Source of the DNA: Porphyromonas crevioricanis
Lineage (GTDB): Bacteria; Bacteroidota; Bacteroidia; Bacteroidales; Porphyromonadaceae
Direction: 5' to 3'
DNA length: 64,000 nt
NCBI RefSeq assembly: GCF_900167225.1
Contig: NZ_FUXH01000003.1
Location: 62,001-126,000 of the forward strand
The notes beneath the pieces are model-generated. The model had not been told where the DNA came from and made no database searches. It saw only the letters and a list, made by a program, of their open reading frames with translations. Below, piece after piece: positions 36,931 to 46,146 of the stretch (positions within the stretch are counted from its first letter, which is position 1; every line of letters starts with the position of its first letter). Both the position numbers and the translations under genes were made by a program.

Positions 36931-37833
36931 TCAAAAACGCCACTTCTGGCTGGTGCGGGCAGGACGTCTCTTGCCTCCAATCTTGTTGTGTCCTTTTTTC
37001 ATAGACTTATCTCCACCCTTTTTTGCTGATGGGGCATATTGCCGAGCTTGTGGAAGAAACTCCTCCAATGCCTTAATACGATTGACATCGCTGGGGTGTG
37101 TGCTAAGTATTTCCCAGTTTTGTCCTCCTTGACCGGAGCGTGCCATCTTACGCCAAAAAGAGATCGCAGCCTGTGGATCGTATCCAGAGATAGTCATGAA
37201 TACCTGCCCCATCTTATCCGCCTCATACTCTTGCTTACGACTATACGGCAGAGCAACCAGCAGTTGTGACCCTAACCCATAAGCCTGCCCTACAACAGCC
37301 TGAAGCAATTGGCTTTGTTTCGAAGCAGCAACCCCAATGATCTGTCCTCCCAATTGTCTCAACATTTCCTGACTAATGCGTTCATTGGAATGCTTAGCCA
37401 CAGCGTGACTTACCTCGTGACCTACTACTGCTGCCAACTCATCGTCCGAGCCAACAAGTTGTAACAATCCTGTATAGACAACAATCTTACCTCCTGGCAT
37501 GCAAAAAGCATTCACTTGCTCGCTTTCTATGGTGTTGAACTCCCACTGCATAGCTGAAGCCAGATCTGCCATGCCATTCTGTCTCAAGTAAATATCTGTA
37601 GCTGCAGCTATACGCTTGCCGACTCTGGTAACTTGATCCACGTATCTCGAATTACCGGACTGTGTAGCAGATCGGACAAATTGACGATACTGAGCCGCAC
37701 TGGTTTGGTTGATCTCACTATCCGATACAAGGTTTAGCTGACGTCGCCCTGTAAGTGGCACCGTGCTGCAGGAGGGCAGCATCAAGAGGAAGACAAAAAG
37801 AGCCAAGAAGATCAGGCTTTTTCCATTTTTCAT
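36931..37833 (-). CDS. M48 family metalloprotease lipoprotein
   Basis: A 300-residue zinc protease related to BepA/LoiP-type M48 peptidases. The signal peptide ends in the lipobox MLPSC. The zinc motif is HEVSH in AAVVGHEVSHAVAKHSNER, and the third ligand glutamate is in EYEADKMGQVF. Family members degrade misfolded outer membrane proteins, including LptD in E. coli, which fits the nearby LptD-like gene. The C-terminus is Lys/Arg/Gly-rich. ATG at 37833 is chosen; an in-frame ATG at 37860 is the alternative. Confidence 0.9.
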   Translation of the reverse strand: MKNGKSLIFLALFVFLLMLPSCSTVPLTGRRQLNLVSDSEINQTSAAQYRQFVRSATQSGNSRYVDQVTRVGKRIAAATDIYLRQNGMADLASAMQWEFNTIESEQVNAFCMPGGKIVVYTGLLQLVGSDDELAAVVGHEVSHAVAKHSNERISQEMLRQLGGQIIGVAASKQSQLLQAVVGQAYGLGSQLLVALPYSRKQEYEADKMGQVFMTISGYDPQAAISFWRKMARSGQGGQNWEILSTHPSDVNRIKALEEFLPQARQYAPSAKKGGDKSMKKGHNKIGGKRRPARTSQKWRF

Positions 37834-37994
37834 ATAAACAAACTTGCGTTCTAAATTCATCAATGAGATTCCTTAAACAGCTGCTAAGTTAAATTTTTAG
37901 CCAATAAGAGCTTTCTCGGCTCTTGATTTACGAATCCTCAAGTAGAGTCTTTCGATAGGTACAACCGTTCGGAGAGTCTTATAGTAGACACGCA

Positions 37995-38010
37995 TATATT
38001 TGTATATTTG
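37995..38010 (+). promoter_or_regulatory. two overlapping-phase -7 boxes before ppiD
   Basis: TATATTTG occurs twice, at 37995-38002 and 38003-38010, exactly 8 bases apart and 40-55 bases before the ppiD ATG. Each fits TAnnTTTG. No TTTG at standard -33 distance was found. Confidence 0.4.
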
Positions 38011-38049
38011 TGGGCTAAACGAACGAATTACGAATAAAACATAGATCTA

Positions 38050-40197
38050 ATGGCAACACTCGAAAAAATTCGAAACAGGGCCGGGCTACTCATTCTCATT
38101 GTAGGTCTCGCCCTTTTAGCTTTCATTCTGGGCGACTTCCTGCGCTCAGGCTCCACATTCTTCCAGCAGAGTAAAAATGTGGTACTCAATATAGACGGTG
38201 AAAAAATCTCCGCCCAAGAGTATCAACAAATGCTCCAAAGCATTGAGCAGATGGAAGAGCGGTTCGGTGAGGTCGACAATGACACAAAAATGTCGCTGAA
38301 CAATGGTTTGGCATCTCACTACGTAGGGAAATACGCCATGAACAAAGAAGCCGAAGAGGTGGGCATATCGGTATCACCACAGGAACTGGGTGGGATGTTG
38401 TATGGTAATGATGGCAGACAACAAGCTGCCTTGCTCGGCAACTTCCTAAAGAGCTTGGGGGTAAATAGTGAAGATCCGAAAGCTTTGTCCGAATTTCTCG
38501 AAATGATTAGTGACAAAGGGATTAAGTCCAAGCCCAAGGAAGAACAAAGCTTCTTATACAGCATACGTGCACAGTGGGAAGTCATGCAAGACAGAACTGT
38601 AAGCGATCGCAAAAGAGAAAAGTTGTTTGCCCTGGTGGAACGCTCCGTGGTACTCAACAAGATTGATGCACAATATCAGGGTGGAATACCAAGGCGAGAA
38701 GTGGCTGTAGTACGCACCAACTCGTCTTCGATACCCGAAGAGAAAGTAAAAATAGAGGACACCGATATTGCGAAATATTACGAATCTCATAAGGAACTAT
38801 ATAAGCAAAAGTACCCTCAAGTGGAGATGCAATATATCAGTTCGGAGATACGCCCCAGTGCAGAAGACTACCAAGCTGCAGAGAAAGAAATGGCGGAAAT
38901 CTACAACTCTCTGGAACACGGGGGGAATATAGAAGATGCGCTCCGGAACTGCAGCGAAAAAACTATTACACCGAGCTTCCTTACAACTCAGGAGTTGCAG
39001 ACCCTACGTCTTAGTCAAGATGTAATAGATTTCATCACCTCTGCACAACCGGGACAGGTAAACACACCCGAGTTAGTGAATGACAAATACACACTCATCA
39101 AGCTGATCGACAAGAAGAAGTCTACCGAGGGGGTTCACTTGCAGATCATCGCATTAGACTCAACCGGAACAAAGCAGATAGACAGCATACGGATGCAGTT
39201 TGCAGCCGGGACTTCTTTTGCCGAGTTGGCTCGGAAGTACAATAAAAACGGAGGAGCAGAGCCTACTGATGGCTATGTGCTGATGCCCAATCGATTTGGA
39301 GGAGCCGACAGCGTGATTACCGAAAACATGGCACATCAAATGCAGCTCGACACCATCTTTCAGGTACCTGTAGGGCAAATTTTCGACTTCAACGTCAATG
39401 GGGTAAGCTTTGTAGGCTTGACTACAAAGGCTCGACCAGCTGTGGATAAATATAAGTTTGCTCTTGCTTACCTGCATGCTACATTCTCAGAAGACACCTA
39501 CAACAAAACCTACTCTATCTTGAATAATATCCTACTGAATGGAGAAGGGAAATTCGACTCAATGGCTAAGGCAGCCAAAGAGCAAGGCTTGCAGGTGGTA
39601 GAAAGAGAAATCATTCCTCACGATGCGCCTATGCTCGGACGTATCAAATCCTCTCGTGAAATCATTCATTGGGGGCTTAATGCCAAAGCTGGGGCCGTAA
39701 ATGACAGGGTTTTCCGCTGCGGACAAGACAAATTAGTGATCGCTGCTGTCAAGAACCTCTACGAGCCGGGGTACAAACCTCTCGAAATGGTAAAAGACGA
39801 AATTCGTACCAAACTCTTAGTAGATAAAAGAAGCGAAATGTTGGCACAAGAGCTCAAAGCTAAAAACCTCTCTTCTCTGGAAGGTTATGCTACTGCCATG
39901 AATAGCTCAATAGATACTCTCAGTGGTATTAGCTACTTGGTACGCGGTGCTCACCCAGCGGAGCTGAATGGCTATGCCATGGCAACTCAACTACAACAAG
40001 TATCAGCTCCGTTTGCAGCTGGCAGTGAAGTGATTGTAGTAAAACCAATGAGCCAAACAGAGACCTCTGCCGGGCAAACTCAAGAAGCAGCACTGGCACA
40101 AAGACGCATGTCCTTGAAATACGAAATGAGCAACCGTGCTTATATGTATCTCATGGATGCGATCAAAGTAGTAGACAATAGAGGTCAATTCTTCTAA
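38050..40197 (+). CDS. ppiD: PpiD/SurA-type peptidylprolyl isomerase, membrane anchored
   Basis: A 715-residue periplasmic folding factor. It has one N-terminal membrane helix (about 11-30, LLILIVGLALLAFILGDFLR). A SurA-like N-terminal chaperone domain (about 30-210) follows. A parvulin rotamase domain lies near 340-460 (VHLQIIALDSTG ... PVGQIFDFNVNG), with further helical regions to the C-terminus. It assists outer membrane protein folding, in line with the LptD-like, M48 and YtxH genes next to it. Length fits Bacteroidetes PpiD. Confidence 0.9.
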   Translation: MATLEKIRNRAGLLILIVGLALLAFILGDFLRSGSTFFQQSKNVVLNIDGEKISAQEYQQMLQSIEQMEERFGEVDNDTKMSLNNGLASHYVGKYAMNKEAEEVGISVSPQELGGMLYGNDGRQQAALLGNFLKSLGVNSEDPKALSEFLEMISDKGIKSKPKEEQSFLYSIRAQWEVMQDRTVSDRKREKLFALVERSVVLNKIDAQYQGGIPRREVAVVRTNSSSIPEEKVKIEDTDIAKYYESHKELYKQKYPQVEMQYISSEIRPSAEDYQAAEKEMAEIYNSLEHGGNIEDALRNCSEKTITPSFLTTQELQTLRLSQDVIDFITSAQPGQVNTPELVNDKYTLIKLIDKKKSTEGVHLQIIALDSTGTKQIDSIRMQFAAGTSFAELARKYNKNGGAEPTDGYVLMPNRFGGADSVITENMAHQMQLDTIFQVPVGQIFDFNVNGVSFVGLTTKARPAVDKYKFALAYLHATFSEDTYNKTYSILNNILLNGEGKFDSMAKAAKEQGLQVVEREIIPHDAPMLGRIKSSREIIHWGLNAKAGAVNDRVFRCGQDKLVIAAVKNLYEPGYKPLEMVKDEIRTKLLVDKRSEMLAQELKAKNLSSLEGYATAMNSSIDTLSGISYLVRGAHPAELNGYAMATQLQQVSAPFAAGSEVIVVKPMSQTETSAGQTQEAALAQRRMSLKYEMSNRAYMYLMDAIKVVDNRGQFF

Positions 40198-40214
40198 GAA
40201 AACAGAGTTTTCTT

Positions 40215-40236
40215 ATCTCCCTCACGGCAGGGAGAT
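40215..40236. other. perfect 8-bp hairpin downstream of ppiD
   Basis: ATCTCCCT (40215-40222) and AGGGAGAT (40229-40236) with a six-base loop, 17 bases after the ppiD stop codon. No U run follows. It may protect the 3' end of the mRNA or act with the terminator at 40274. Confidence 0.45.
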
Positions 40237-40273
40237 CCCTTCCAAAGGGGAGTTTATAGCATAAATTCACAAG

Positions 40274-40313
40274 AGTTGCGCATCGGAGAAAAATCCGGTG
40301 CACAACTTTTTTT
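40274..40313 (+). terminator. intrinsic terminator of ppiD
   Basis: A 14-pair stem (40274-40287 with 40294-40307, one mismatch, one G-U pair) is followed by seven T residues. Confidence 0.75.
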
Positions 40314-40474
40314 ATTCAAGTATTCAAGATAACACTCCTCAATAGGGGAAGTAGCATTGTGCAACAAAGGGCACTCGTTGCTCTTTATCGATGTCCGAAT
40401 TTGGTCGCTTGAGTCTAATGTATACCCTCTGAAACGCTCCTCTCAATAGCTTTCCTAATTACCTTCTTACGAAA

Positions 40475-40513
40475 GTGGGCCAAAAGACTGTTTTGAAGAG
40501 TCTTTTGGCCCAC
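40475..40513. other. 15-bp perfect hairpin downstream of the TapB-like gene
   Basis: GTGGGCCAAAAGACT (40475-40489) pairs perfectly with 40499-40513, loop nine bases. It lies 44 bases past the minus-strand stop codon at 40557. The flanks lack a long U run on either strand, so a terminator role is likely but not certain. Confidence 0.55.
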
Positions 40514-40556
40514 GTACAACTGGTCTCAGAAAAGTCTAAGACAGAGCAATGAGGCT

Positions 40557-41335
40557 TTACTTCATAAGAGTCAAGACTGTCTGGCCAACCAATTTCCCTC
40601 GTTTGTCATAAGACTCACTCTTGACCATACCAACCCCCTCGGCAATCCATTCTGTCCCTCTCATTTTTTGGGATAAAAGAGCCTTCACTTGTATTTCATA
40701 GCCAATCTTGTAGCACTCGAATGTACCTGCTGGGGTCGTGACACTTTCAATGGCAAGGACTTTCCTATCCATAGCTCGTATACTGATAGGAGGGAGAGAC
40801 ACCCCCGACATGGTAGCTCTGACTGACACCTGTGCTTCGGGAAACAATTGGCCAACATACATCTTCGAGGGATAGATAATATCAACACTTTCGACCTGCA
40901 CATCCATATTCTTGAATGGTCCCATTGTATTAGGATCAAGCAAGAGTTTGGCATCGGCATGAAATTCATTATCCTGACATTGCATTGCAATCTCCCCGGA
41001 TGATATGACCTCTCCTTTCTTATCATACATGGTATTAAATACAGAAACTCTCACCCCTTGTGGAGTCTTGCTCACTTGCTTTACTTCTTGACGAACACTA
41101 CCAGTTACCTTGCCCTTGGCATTATAATTGGTCACCTCACGGATATTGCCAACCTCCATGGGGAAAAATACCCGGCATTGATTTTCTCGCAAATTGGTCT
41201 CACCTTCGACCTCTTGCACGGAACCACTCTGTGCAGCATGACTCAAATTCTGAATTTTGGTCTCTCCAACAGATGCTGTAATTGCTACAAAAAAGGAATA
41301 GCAACAGCGATCGATAGTCGTTTCATTGTTCTCAT
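40557..41335 (-). pseudogene. TapB-like secreted protein, frameshifted in its signal peptide
   Basis: A 229-residue frame (from a TTG at 41246) encodes a beta-rich, DUF3108/TapB-like protein without a start signal. Upstream, in the next frame, ATG at 41335 or 41326 begins MRTMKRLSIAVAIPFL and stops at TAG. Adding one T to the T6 run (A6 on the plus strand, 41289-41294) joins the frames. The result, MKRLSIAVAIPFFVAITASV, is a good Sec signal peptide leading into the mature part. So the gene is broken, phase-variable or affected by a sequencing error. The TapB name follows the family known from the TprA-associated proteins of P. gingivalis and is tentative. Confidence 0.75.
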
Positions 41336-41770
41336 AACATCGTATTTTTTAGGTTTCCAAATAAAAGAGGAAAAATGAAACAATCCTGAGATTTTTCAAA
41401 TCAATAACAACAAATTCTTATTATCCCCCTTACTAACAACTTTGCTCCCTCCATCTCCTTCTCTAAAAAACAAGGAGTCAGAGTTTCTGGAGCAACTGGA
41501 CAACATCACTGCCTCCTTCCACAAAAGAACAGCAAATCCAATTCATCCGATTAAGACAAATTGCGCATTCTTCGGTACAAATCAGGCTTTTTACACAAAC
41601 TTCTATCTACAAAGAAAAGCAAACAAATAGACTACTCCCAGATCTCCGAAATACCGGACAAAGACAATGCAATAAATAAGCATAGAGAGTAATAAATTAA
41701 AGTAAACCAAAGTTGTCTTTTGGATATATTCCATCCTGCATAAAAATGGCTACCGAGAGACGAAAAAATA

Positions 41771-41858
41771 TCTCCTGTGAGAGCAAACTTTTTCTCCTGT
41801 GTTAGCAAAAATTCTCTCAGGAGAGAAATTTCATTCTCTCCTGTGTTATTTTGACTGC
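41771..41858. repeat. 22-bp-period intergenic repeat array, family A copy 2
   Basis: Four units of exactly 22 bp start at 41771, 41793, 41815 and 41837. They begin TCTCCTGTGA, TCTCCTGTGT, TCTCAGGAGA and TCTCCTGTGT. The third holds the palindrome TTCTCTCAGGAGAGAA. The second and third together nearly match 13795-13830. No flanking gene is disrupted. Confidence 0.88.
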
Positions 41859-42297
41859 AGCATAAGATACAGATACAGAGGATGTTCCAAGCGAGCAAAA
41901 AGAGCTATTTTCGGCTGTTTTCTCTAAGGAAAAGGGAGACTCGGAAAGAACATTTTTTAACTCTATTCCGAATATACAAGAGAGGACTTCAAGACATGAT
42001 TTGACCTCCGATTGTACCATCGTTTCTCTTTCACACACTTTAATAGAGCACTATGACTAAGGCAAAGCTTTGTTGTCAAATCTACAAGGTTACTCAGTAT
42101 AGGCATAGAACGAGTTACTAAGAGCAGGAATACAACTAATCGAGAGTTTACTTGGAAGAAAGGCTAAATCACATCTTACAAAATAAAGAGGCGATGTGCA
42201 GCTTATGCAACATCCTCCGCATAATAGAAATTCAATAGGATAAGTTTTATGGAGGTTTTACAGAGAAAGTGCAAGGCTCTCATATATAAATAAGAGT

Positions 42298-42305
42298 TAC
42301 TTTTG
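42298..42305 (+). promoter_or_regulatory. -7 promoter box for nadBCA
   Basis: TACTTTTG fits TAnnTTTG and lies 28 bases before the nadB ATG. No -33 TTTG at normal spacing. No known NAD-responsive operator was recognised. Confidence 0.45.
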
Positions 42306-42333
42306 CCCCCGATACGATTTTTCGTCAGGCGAT

Positions 42334-43935
42334 ATGAAGGTGTTCGATTATATGGTAGTAGGGGCAGGTCTGGCAGGTTTGTACACAGCTTACCGCTTGT
42401 CTCGAAAAGGGCGGGTTGCTCTGATCGCCCGAGCCTCGCTGGAAGACAGCAATTCGTACTACGCTCAAGGAGGTATGGCAGCTGTAGTAGATGTTGGGGA
42501 TACTCCCTACGAACACTACCGGGATACGATAGAGGCAGGCCGTGGGCTATGTAAGCCCGAAGCTGTAAGAATGCTGGCCGAAGAAGCTCCGGAACGAATA
42601 GAAGAGCTTATCTCCTTAGGTATGGCTTTCGATACCGAATCTCCCGGCCATTTAGCTTTGGGTTTGGAAGGAGGTCATCACCACAAACGAATTTTACACG
42701 CTGGAGGAGATGCCACAGGACGTCTGGTAACGACCTTCATGATTGGCGAAGTGCATCGCAGCAAGCAGATTGAGATTTTCGACCACCACTTCGTGGCCGA
42801 ATTGATCATCCGATCTGCCCACTGTATCGGCTGTTGGGTCTATCGGGAGGGAGACTGTTCGCCCGAAGCTTTCTACGCTTCAGCTGTTGTTTTGGCCACA
42901 GGTGGAGCTGCAGCACTTTATCGGCCTACCACCAATCCCCCCACCACATTGGGGGATGGTTTGGCTCTCGCCCTGTATGCCGGGGCTTCATTGGCTGACA
43001 TGGAGTTTGTGCAATTTCATCCGACAGCACTCTACCTCCCCGACAAGCCCTCTTTTCTTATCAGCGAAGCTGTACGTGGAGAGGGAGCTTATCTGCTGAA
43101 CAAAGAAGGGAAGAGGTTCATGCTCGAAAAACACCCTCTCGCCGAACTTGCCCCAAGAGACATCGTCGCAAGATCTATCTTCCGACAAATGGAGCAAGAC
43201 AAAACACCCTGTGTTACTCTTTCTCTCAATCATCTCGATCCGAATCTCATTCGCTCCCGCTTCCCTTCTATAGCACAGCATTGCAAGGATGTGGGCCTGA
43301 ATATTACCCAACAAATACCGGTAGCTCCGGCAGCTCACTACACTGTAGGAGGGATTGTTGTCGATCCGGATGGCGCAACCTCTGTGTCCAACTTGTATGC
43401 AGTGGGAGAGGTAGCCTCCACAGGTGTGATGGGGGCAAATCGGCTGGCGTCCAATTCTCTCGTCGAATGTTTGGTTTTCGGTCGTCGTATTACCGATGCT
43501 ATCACATCGCTTGCCAAGACCCTCCCTCGCGACTTAGGTACAGACAAGCCTTCGTTTTCAGTTGCATCTCCCCAAGTCGAAGAACATTGGCAGACCCGGC
43601 AAGGAGCTACCCTAATGTCAGCTCTTGGCAATTTGCTCATGCGCCATGTCGGGATTATTAGAGACGAAACCTCTCTGAAAAAAGCTATCGTACAGATAGA
43701 GGAGCAAATGCAACTTATCGAACCCGATACAAGTAACCTCCTGTCCGCCAGGATGATTTACCACCGCCATAGAATAGCTCTATCCATAGCTCAGGCTGCT
43801 CTGGAAAGGAAAGAGAGCCGTGGTGGACATTACCGTAGCGATTACCCTACTACCCTACCACCCGAACAGACATATAGAAGTGTCATCAACCAAACTACTA
43901 TATCTCAAGTAGCTGTAAACTATGCAACAGAATAG
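42334..43935 (+). CDS. nadB: L-aspartate oxidase
   Basis: A 533-residue flavoprotein that oxidises L-aspartate to iminoaspartate. The FAD-binding N-terminus has VGAGLAGLYTAYRL. The family motif NSYYAQGGMAAV follows, then HHHKRILHAGGDATGR for substrate and FAD contacts, and GANRLASNSLVECLVFG near the C-terminal part. It is the first gene of nadB-nadC-nadA and overlaps nadC by 14 bases. Confidence 0.97.
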   Translation: MKVFDYMVVGAGLAGLYTAYRLSRKGRVALIARASLEDSNSYYAQGGMAAVVDVGDTPYEHYRDTIEAGRGLCKPEAVRMLAEEAPERIEELISLGMAFDTESPGHLALGLEGGHHHKRILHAGGDATGRLVTTFMIGEVHRSKQIEIFDHHFVAELIIRSAHCIGCWVYREGDCSPEAFYASAVVLATGGAAALYRPTTNPPTTLGDGLALALYAGASLADMEFVQFHPTALYLPDKPSFLISEAVRGEGAYLLNKEGKRFMLEKHPLAELAPRDIVARSIFRQMEQDKTPCVTLSLNHLDPNLIRSRFPSIAQHCKDVGLNITQQIPVAPAAHYTVGGIVVDPDGATSVSNLYAVGEVASTGVMGANRLASNSLVECLVFGRRITDAITSLAKTLPRDLGTDKPSFSVASPQVEEHWQTRQGATLMSALGNLLMRHVGIIRDETSLKKAIVQIEEQMQLIEPDTSNLLSARMIYHRHRIALSIAQAALERKESRGGHYRSDYPTTLPPEQTYRSVINQTTISQVAVNYATE

Positions 43936-44776
43936 TTCGATCCTTCAGGAAAGACTCGATGATCTGATCAAGTTAGCTTTTCGTGAAGATATTTTCACCG
44001 GGGATGTGGCAACCGAGGCCATTATTCCCATCCAAGAAGAGGCTACAGCCATTATTTCGGCCAAAGCCGAAGGAATCATTTCCGGGATAGAAGTTGCCCA
44101 TCGGGTACTAAATTATCTGGGAGAGAATGAATTTACCCCATTAGTAAACGATGGGGACCGGGTACATCCCGGCCAGGAGTTGATCCGGATGAAAGCCAAA
44201 TACAACGTATTGCTCTCCGCAGAACGAACCATGCTGAATTTCATGCAACGTATGTCCGGAATAGCGACTGCAACCAACCAATTGGTGGCAGCCATAGAAG
44301 GGACAGGAACTCGTCTGCTCGACACCCGAAAGACATTGCCCGGACACCGATACACAGACAAAATGGCTGTAAGACATGGGGGAGGGCTTAACCACCGTAT
44401 GGGGTTATATGATATGGCAATGCTCAAGGACAATCATATCAAGATCTCTGGAGGTATTACCGCTGCTGTCCGCAACGCCCGCAAGCAACTGCCTATATCT
44501 ATCCTTATCGAAGTGGAAACTTCGACACTCGAAGAGGTAAAGGAGGCTGTAGCCGTGGGAGCAGATATTATCATGCTTGACAATATGAGTTGTGAAATGA
44601 TGAAGCAGGCCGTAGACATCATAGGACATAAGGCCAAGACAGAGGCTTCGGGGAACATTACTCTGGAGCGCATCGCTCAAGTTGCTGCAACCGGTGTGGA
44701 CTACATCAGTGTAGGAGCCATTACCCACACCGTAAAGGCCTTGGACATCAGTATGAACTTTGTACAGAACAATTGA
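43922..44776 (+). CDS. nadC: nicotinate-nucleotide pyrophosphorylase (carboxylating)
   Basis: A 284-residue quinolinate phosphoribosyltransferase that makes nicotinate mononucleotide from quinolinate and PRPP. Motifs: RKTLPGHRYTDKMAVRHGGG, NHRMGLYDMAMLKDNHI, and the C-terminal TGVDYISVGAITHT. It overlaps nadB (14 bases) and is followed by nadA three bases later. Confidence 0.97.
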   Translation: MQQNSSILQERLDDLIKLAFREDIFTGDVATEAIIPIQEEATAIISAKAEGIISGIEVAHRVLNYLGENEFTPLVNDGDRVHPGQELIRMKAKYNVLLSAERTMLNFMQRMSGIATATNQLVAAIEGTGTRLLDTRKTLPGHRYTDKMAVRHGGGLNHRMGLYDMAMLKDNHIKISGGITAAVRNARKQLPISILIEVETSTLEEVKEAVAVGADIIMLDNMSCEMMKQAVDIIGHKAKTEASGNITLERIAQVAATGVDYISVGAITHTVKALDISMNFVQNN

Positions 44777-44779
44777 GAC

Positions 44780-45730
44780 ATGACATCTACCCCTCTCCAC
44801 AGCGGGCAACACGAGGCTTTGTACCGTGAGATCGAAGAACTAAAGGCGAAGCGTAATGCCGTGATCCTGGCGCATTACTATCAACGCCCCGAGATACAAC
44901 AGATAGCGGACTATTTGGGCGATTCGCTGGGCTTATCGCAACAGGCAGCCAACACAAAAGCCGATGTAATCGTTTTCTGCGGTGTACATTTCATGGCCGA
45001 GACGGCAGCAATCATCTCTCCCGAGAAAAAGGTGCTGATCCCCACACCCAATGCCGGCTGCACTCTGGCCGAGAGTGTGACGGCAGCAGGCTTAGCTACT
45101 TGGAAGAAATATCATCCCGGAGGACTGGTCGTGAGCTATGTAAATACGACCGCAGAGGTAAAAGCCGAAACCGACTACTGTGTCACTTCTGCCAATGCGC
45201 TGAAAGTGGTGGAAGCCTTGCCCAAAGATGTACCAATGCTCTTCGGGCCGGATAAGCATTTGGGAGAATATATCCGAAAGGTTACGGGTAGAGAAATGGA
45301 TATTTGGCAAGGAGACTGCTATGTACATCGCTACATCACTTCAGAGCTGGTGCAGAAGTATCTACATGACTATCCGGCGGCGGATATGCTCATTCATCCC
45401 GAATCGGCTGCTTGTACCGATGAAGATATACTGAAGCATCCACGATGTTTTGTCGGATCGACAACCGGTATCATGAAGCATCCGGAACATTCGAGCAAAG
45501 ACACCTTTGTCATTGCTACGGAGCCGGACACCCTGGCTGAACTTTGTCGCAAGTACCCGGACAAGACTTTCATTCCTATCAGCACCGAACATTGCTGCGA
45601 ATACATGAAGCTGACAAGTCTGGAAGATCTCCGTAATGCCCTTCTCTACGAGCAACACGAAGTGCGCGTTCCCGAGAATATTCGCAGCAAGGCGATTTTA
45701 CCGATCGAACGTATGCTACATTTTTCATAA
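44780..45730 (+). CDS. nadA: quinolinate synthase
   Basis: A 316-residue [4Fe-4S] enzyme that condenses iminoaspartate with dihydroxyacetone phosphate to quinolinate. Cluster cysteines are in PNAGCTLAES, near HPESAACTDED, and in HCCEYMKLTSLEDL. The N-terminus has ILAHYYQRPEIQQIADYLGDS. It completes the three-gene de novo NAD operon. No NadR or other regulator is present next to it. Confidence 0.97.
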   Translation: MTSTPLHSGQHEALYREIEELKAKRNAVILAHYYQRPEIQQIADYLGDSLGLSQQAANTKADVIVFCGVHFMAETAAIISPEKKVLIPTPNAGCTLAESVTAAGLATWKKYHPGGLVVSYVNTTAEVKAETDYCVTSANALKVVEALPKDVPMLFGPDKHLGEYIRKVTGREMDIWQGDCYVHRYITSELVQKYLHDYPAADMLIHPESAACTDEDILKHPRCFVGSTTGIMKHPEHSSKDTFVIATEPDTLAELCRKYPDKTFIPISTEHCCEYMKLTSLEDLRNALLYEQHEVRVPENIRSKAILPIERMLHFS

Positions 45731-45765
45731 GTATCGGTTCTCTCGCAGAGCAAGACAAAAAAGAC

Positions 45766-45773
45766 TACCTTTG
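45766..45773 (+). promoter_or_regulatory. -7 promoter box for the GlsB-like gene
   Basis: TACCTTTG on the plus strand, 84 bases upstream of the ATG at 45858. No -33 TTTG at normal spacing. Confidence 0.5.
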
Positions 45774-45857
45774 GCTTACACAATTTGCGGATGAGAAAAC
45801 CGCACTACTGCAAGCCTCAGCTTGAGGAAGTTTTAATCAATACAAGTTTTTTGGATT

Positions 45858-46112
45858 ATGTCCTGGATAGGAACAATCATTGTAAGCCTCCTGGCCGGCT
45901 GTATCGCCGGGCTGATCACACGAGGCAAAGGCTTAGGGTTTATTTGGAATTTAATCGTAGGCCTCATTGGTGGCTCCATAGGCGGAGCTCTTGTGGAGCT
46001 ATTCGGGCTTCACAGAGGACATACATTCTGGCCACAGCTGATTGTCTCTACACTGGGAGCCGTAGTCCTTCTCTGGGTTTGGGGACTTATCACCAAGCGC
46101 AGGATGAGATAA
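45858..46112 (+). CDS. GlsB/YeaQ/YmgE family membrane protein
   Basis: An 84-residue hydrophobic protein with three membrane segments. Glycine motifs typical of the transglycosylase-associated/GlsB family are seen: SLLAGCIAGLITRGKGLGF, VGLIGGSIGGALVE and STLGAVVLLWVWGLI. Members are induced by stress in several bacteria; their molecular role is unclear. It is followed 34 bases later by the mannose-1-phosphate guanylyltransferase gene. Confidence 0.9.
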   Translation: MSWIGTIIVSLLAGCIAGLITRGKGLGFIWNLIVGLIGGSIGGALVELFGLHRGHTFWPQLIVSTLGAVVLLWVWGLITKRRMR

Positions 46113-46146
46113 CTCGAAGCATAACACAAGTATAAAGCATTTCACC

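Larger units (their letters stand above)
41336..42333. other. 1-kb intergenic region with repeat array
   Basis: No supported gene. It contains the 22-bp array at 41771-41858 and, at the right end, the -7 box of nadB. Short frames at 41442-41630 (plus) and 41632-41898 and 41817-42038 (minus) cross or flank the array, lack signal peptides or known domains, and are not called. Confidence 0.6.

Noticed and set aside
41632-42038. Minus-strand frames across the 41.77-kb array
   Set aside because: Their apparent similarity to a frame at 13693-13890 comes from the shared DNA repeats, not from a protein. The 22-bp period is not a multiple of three.
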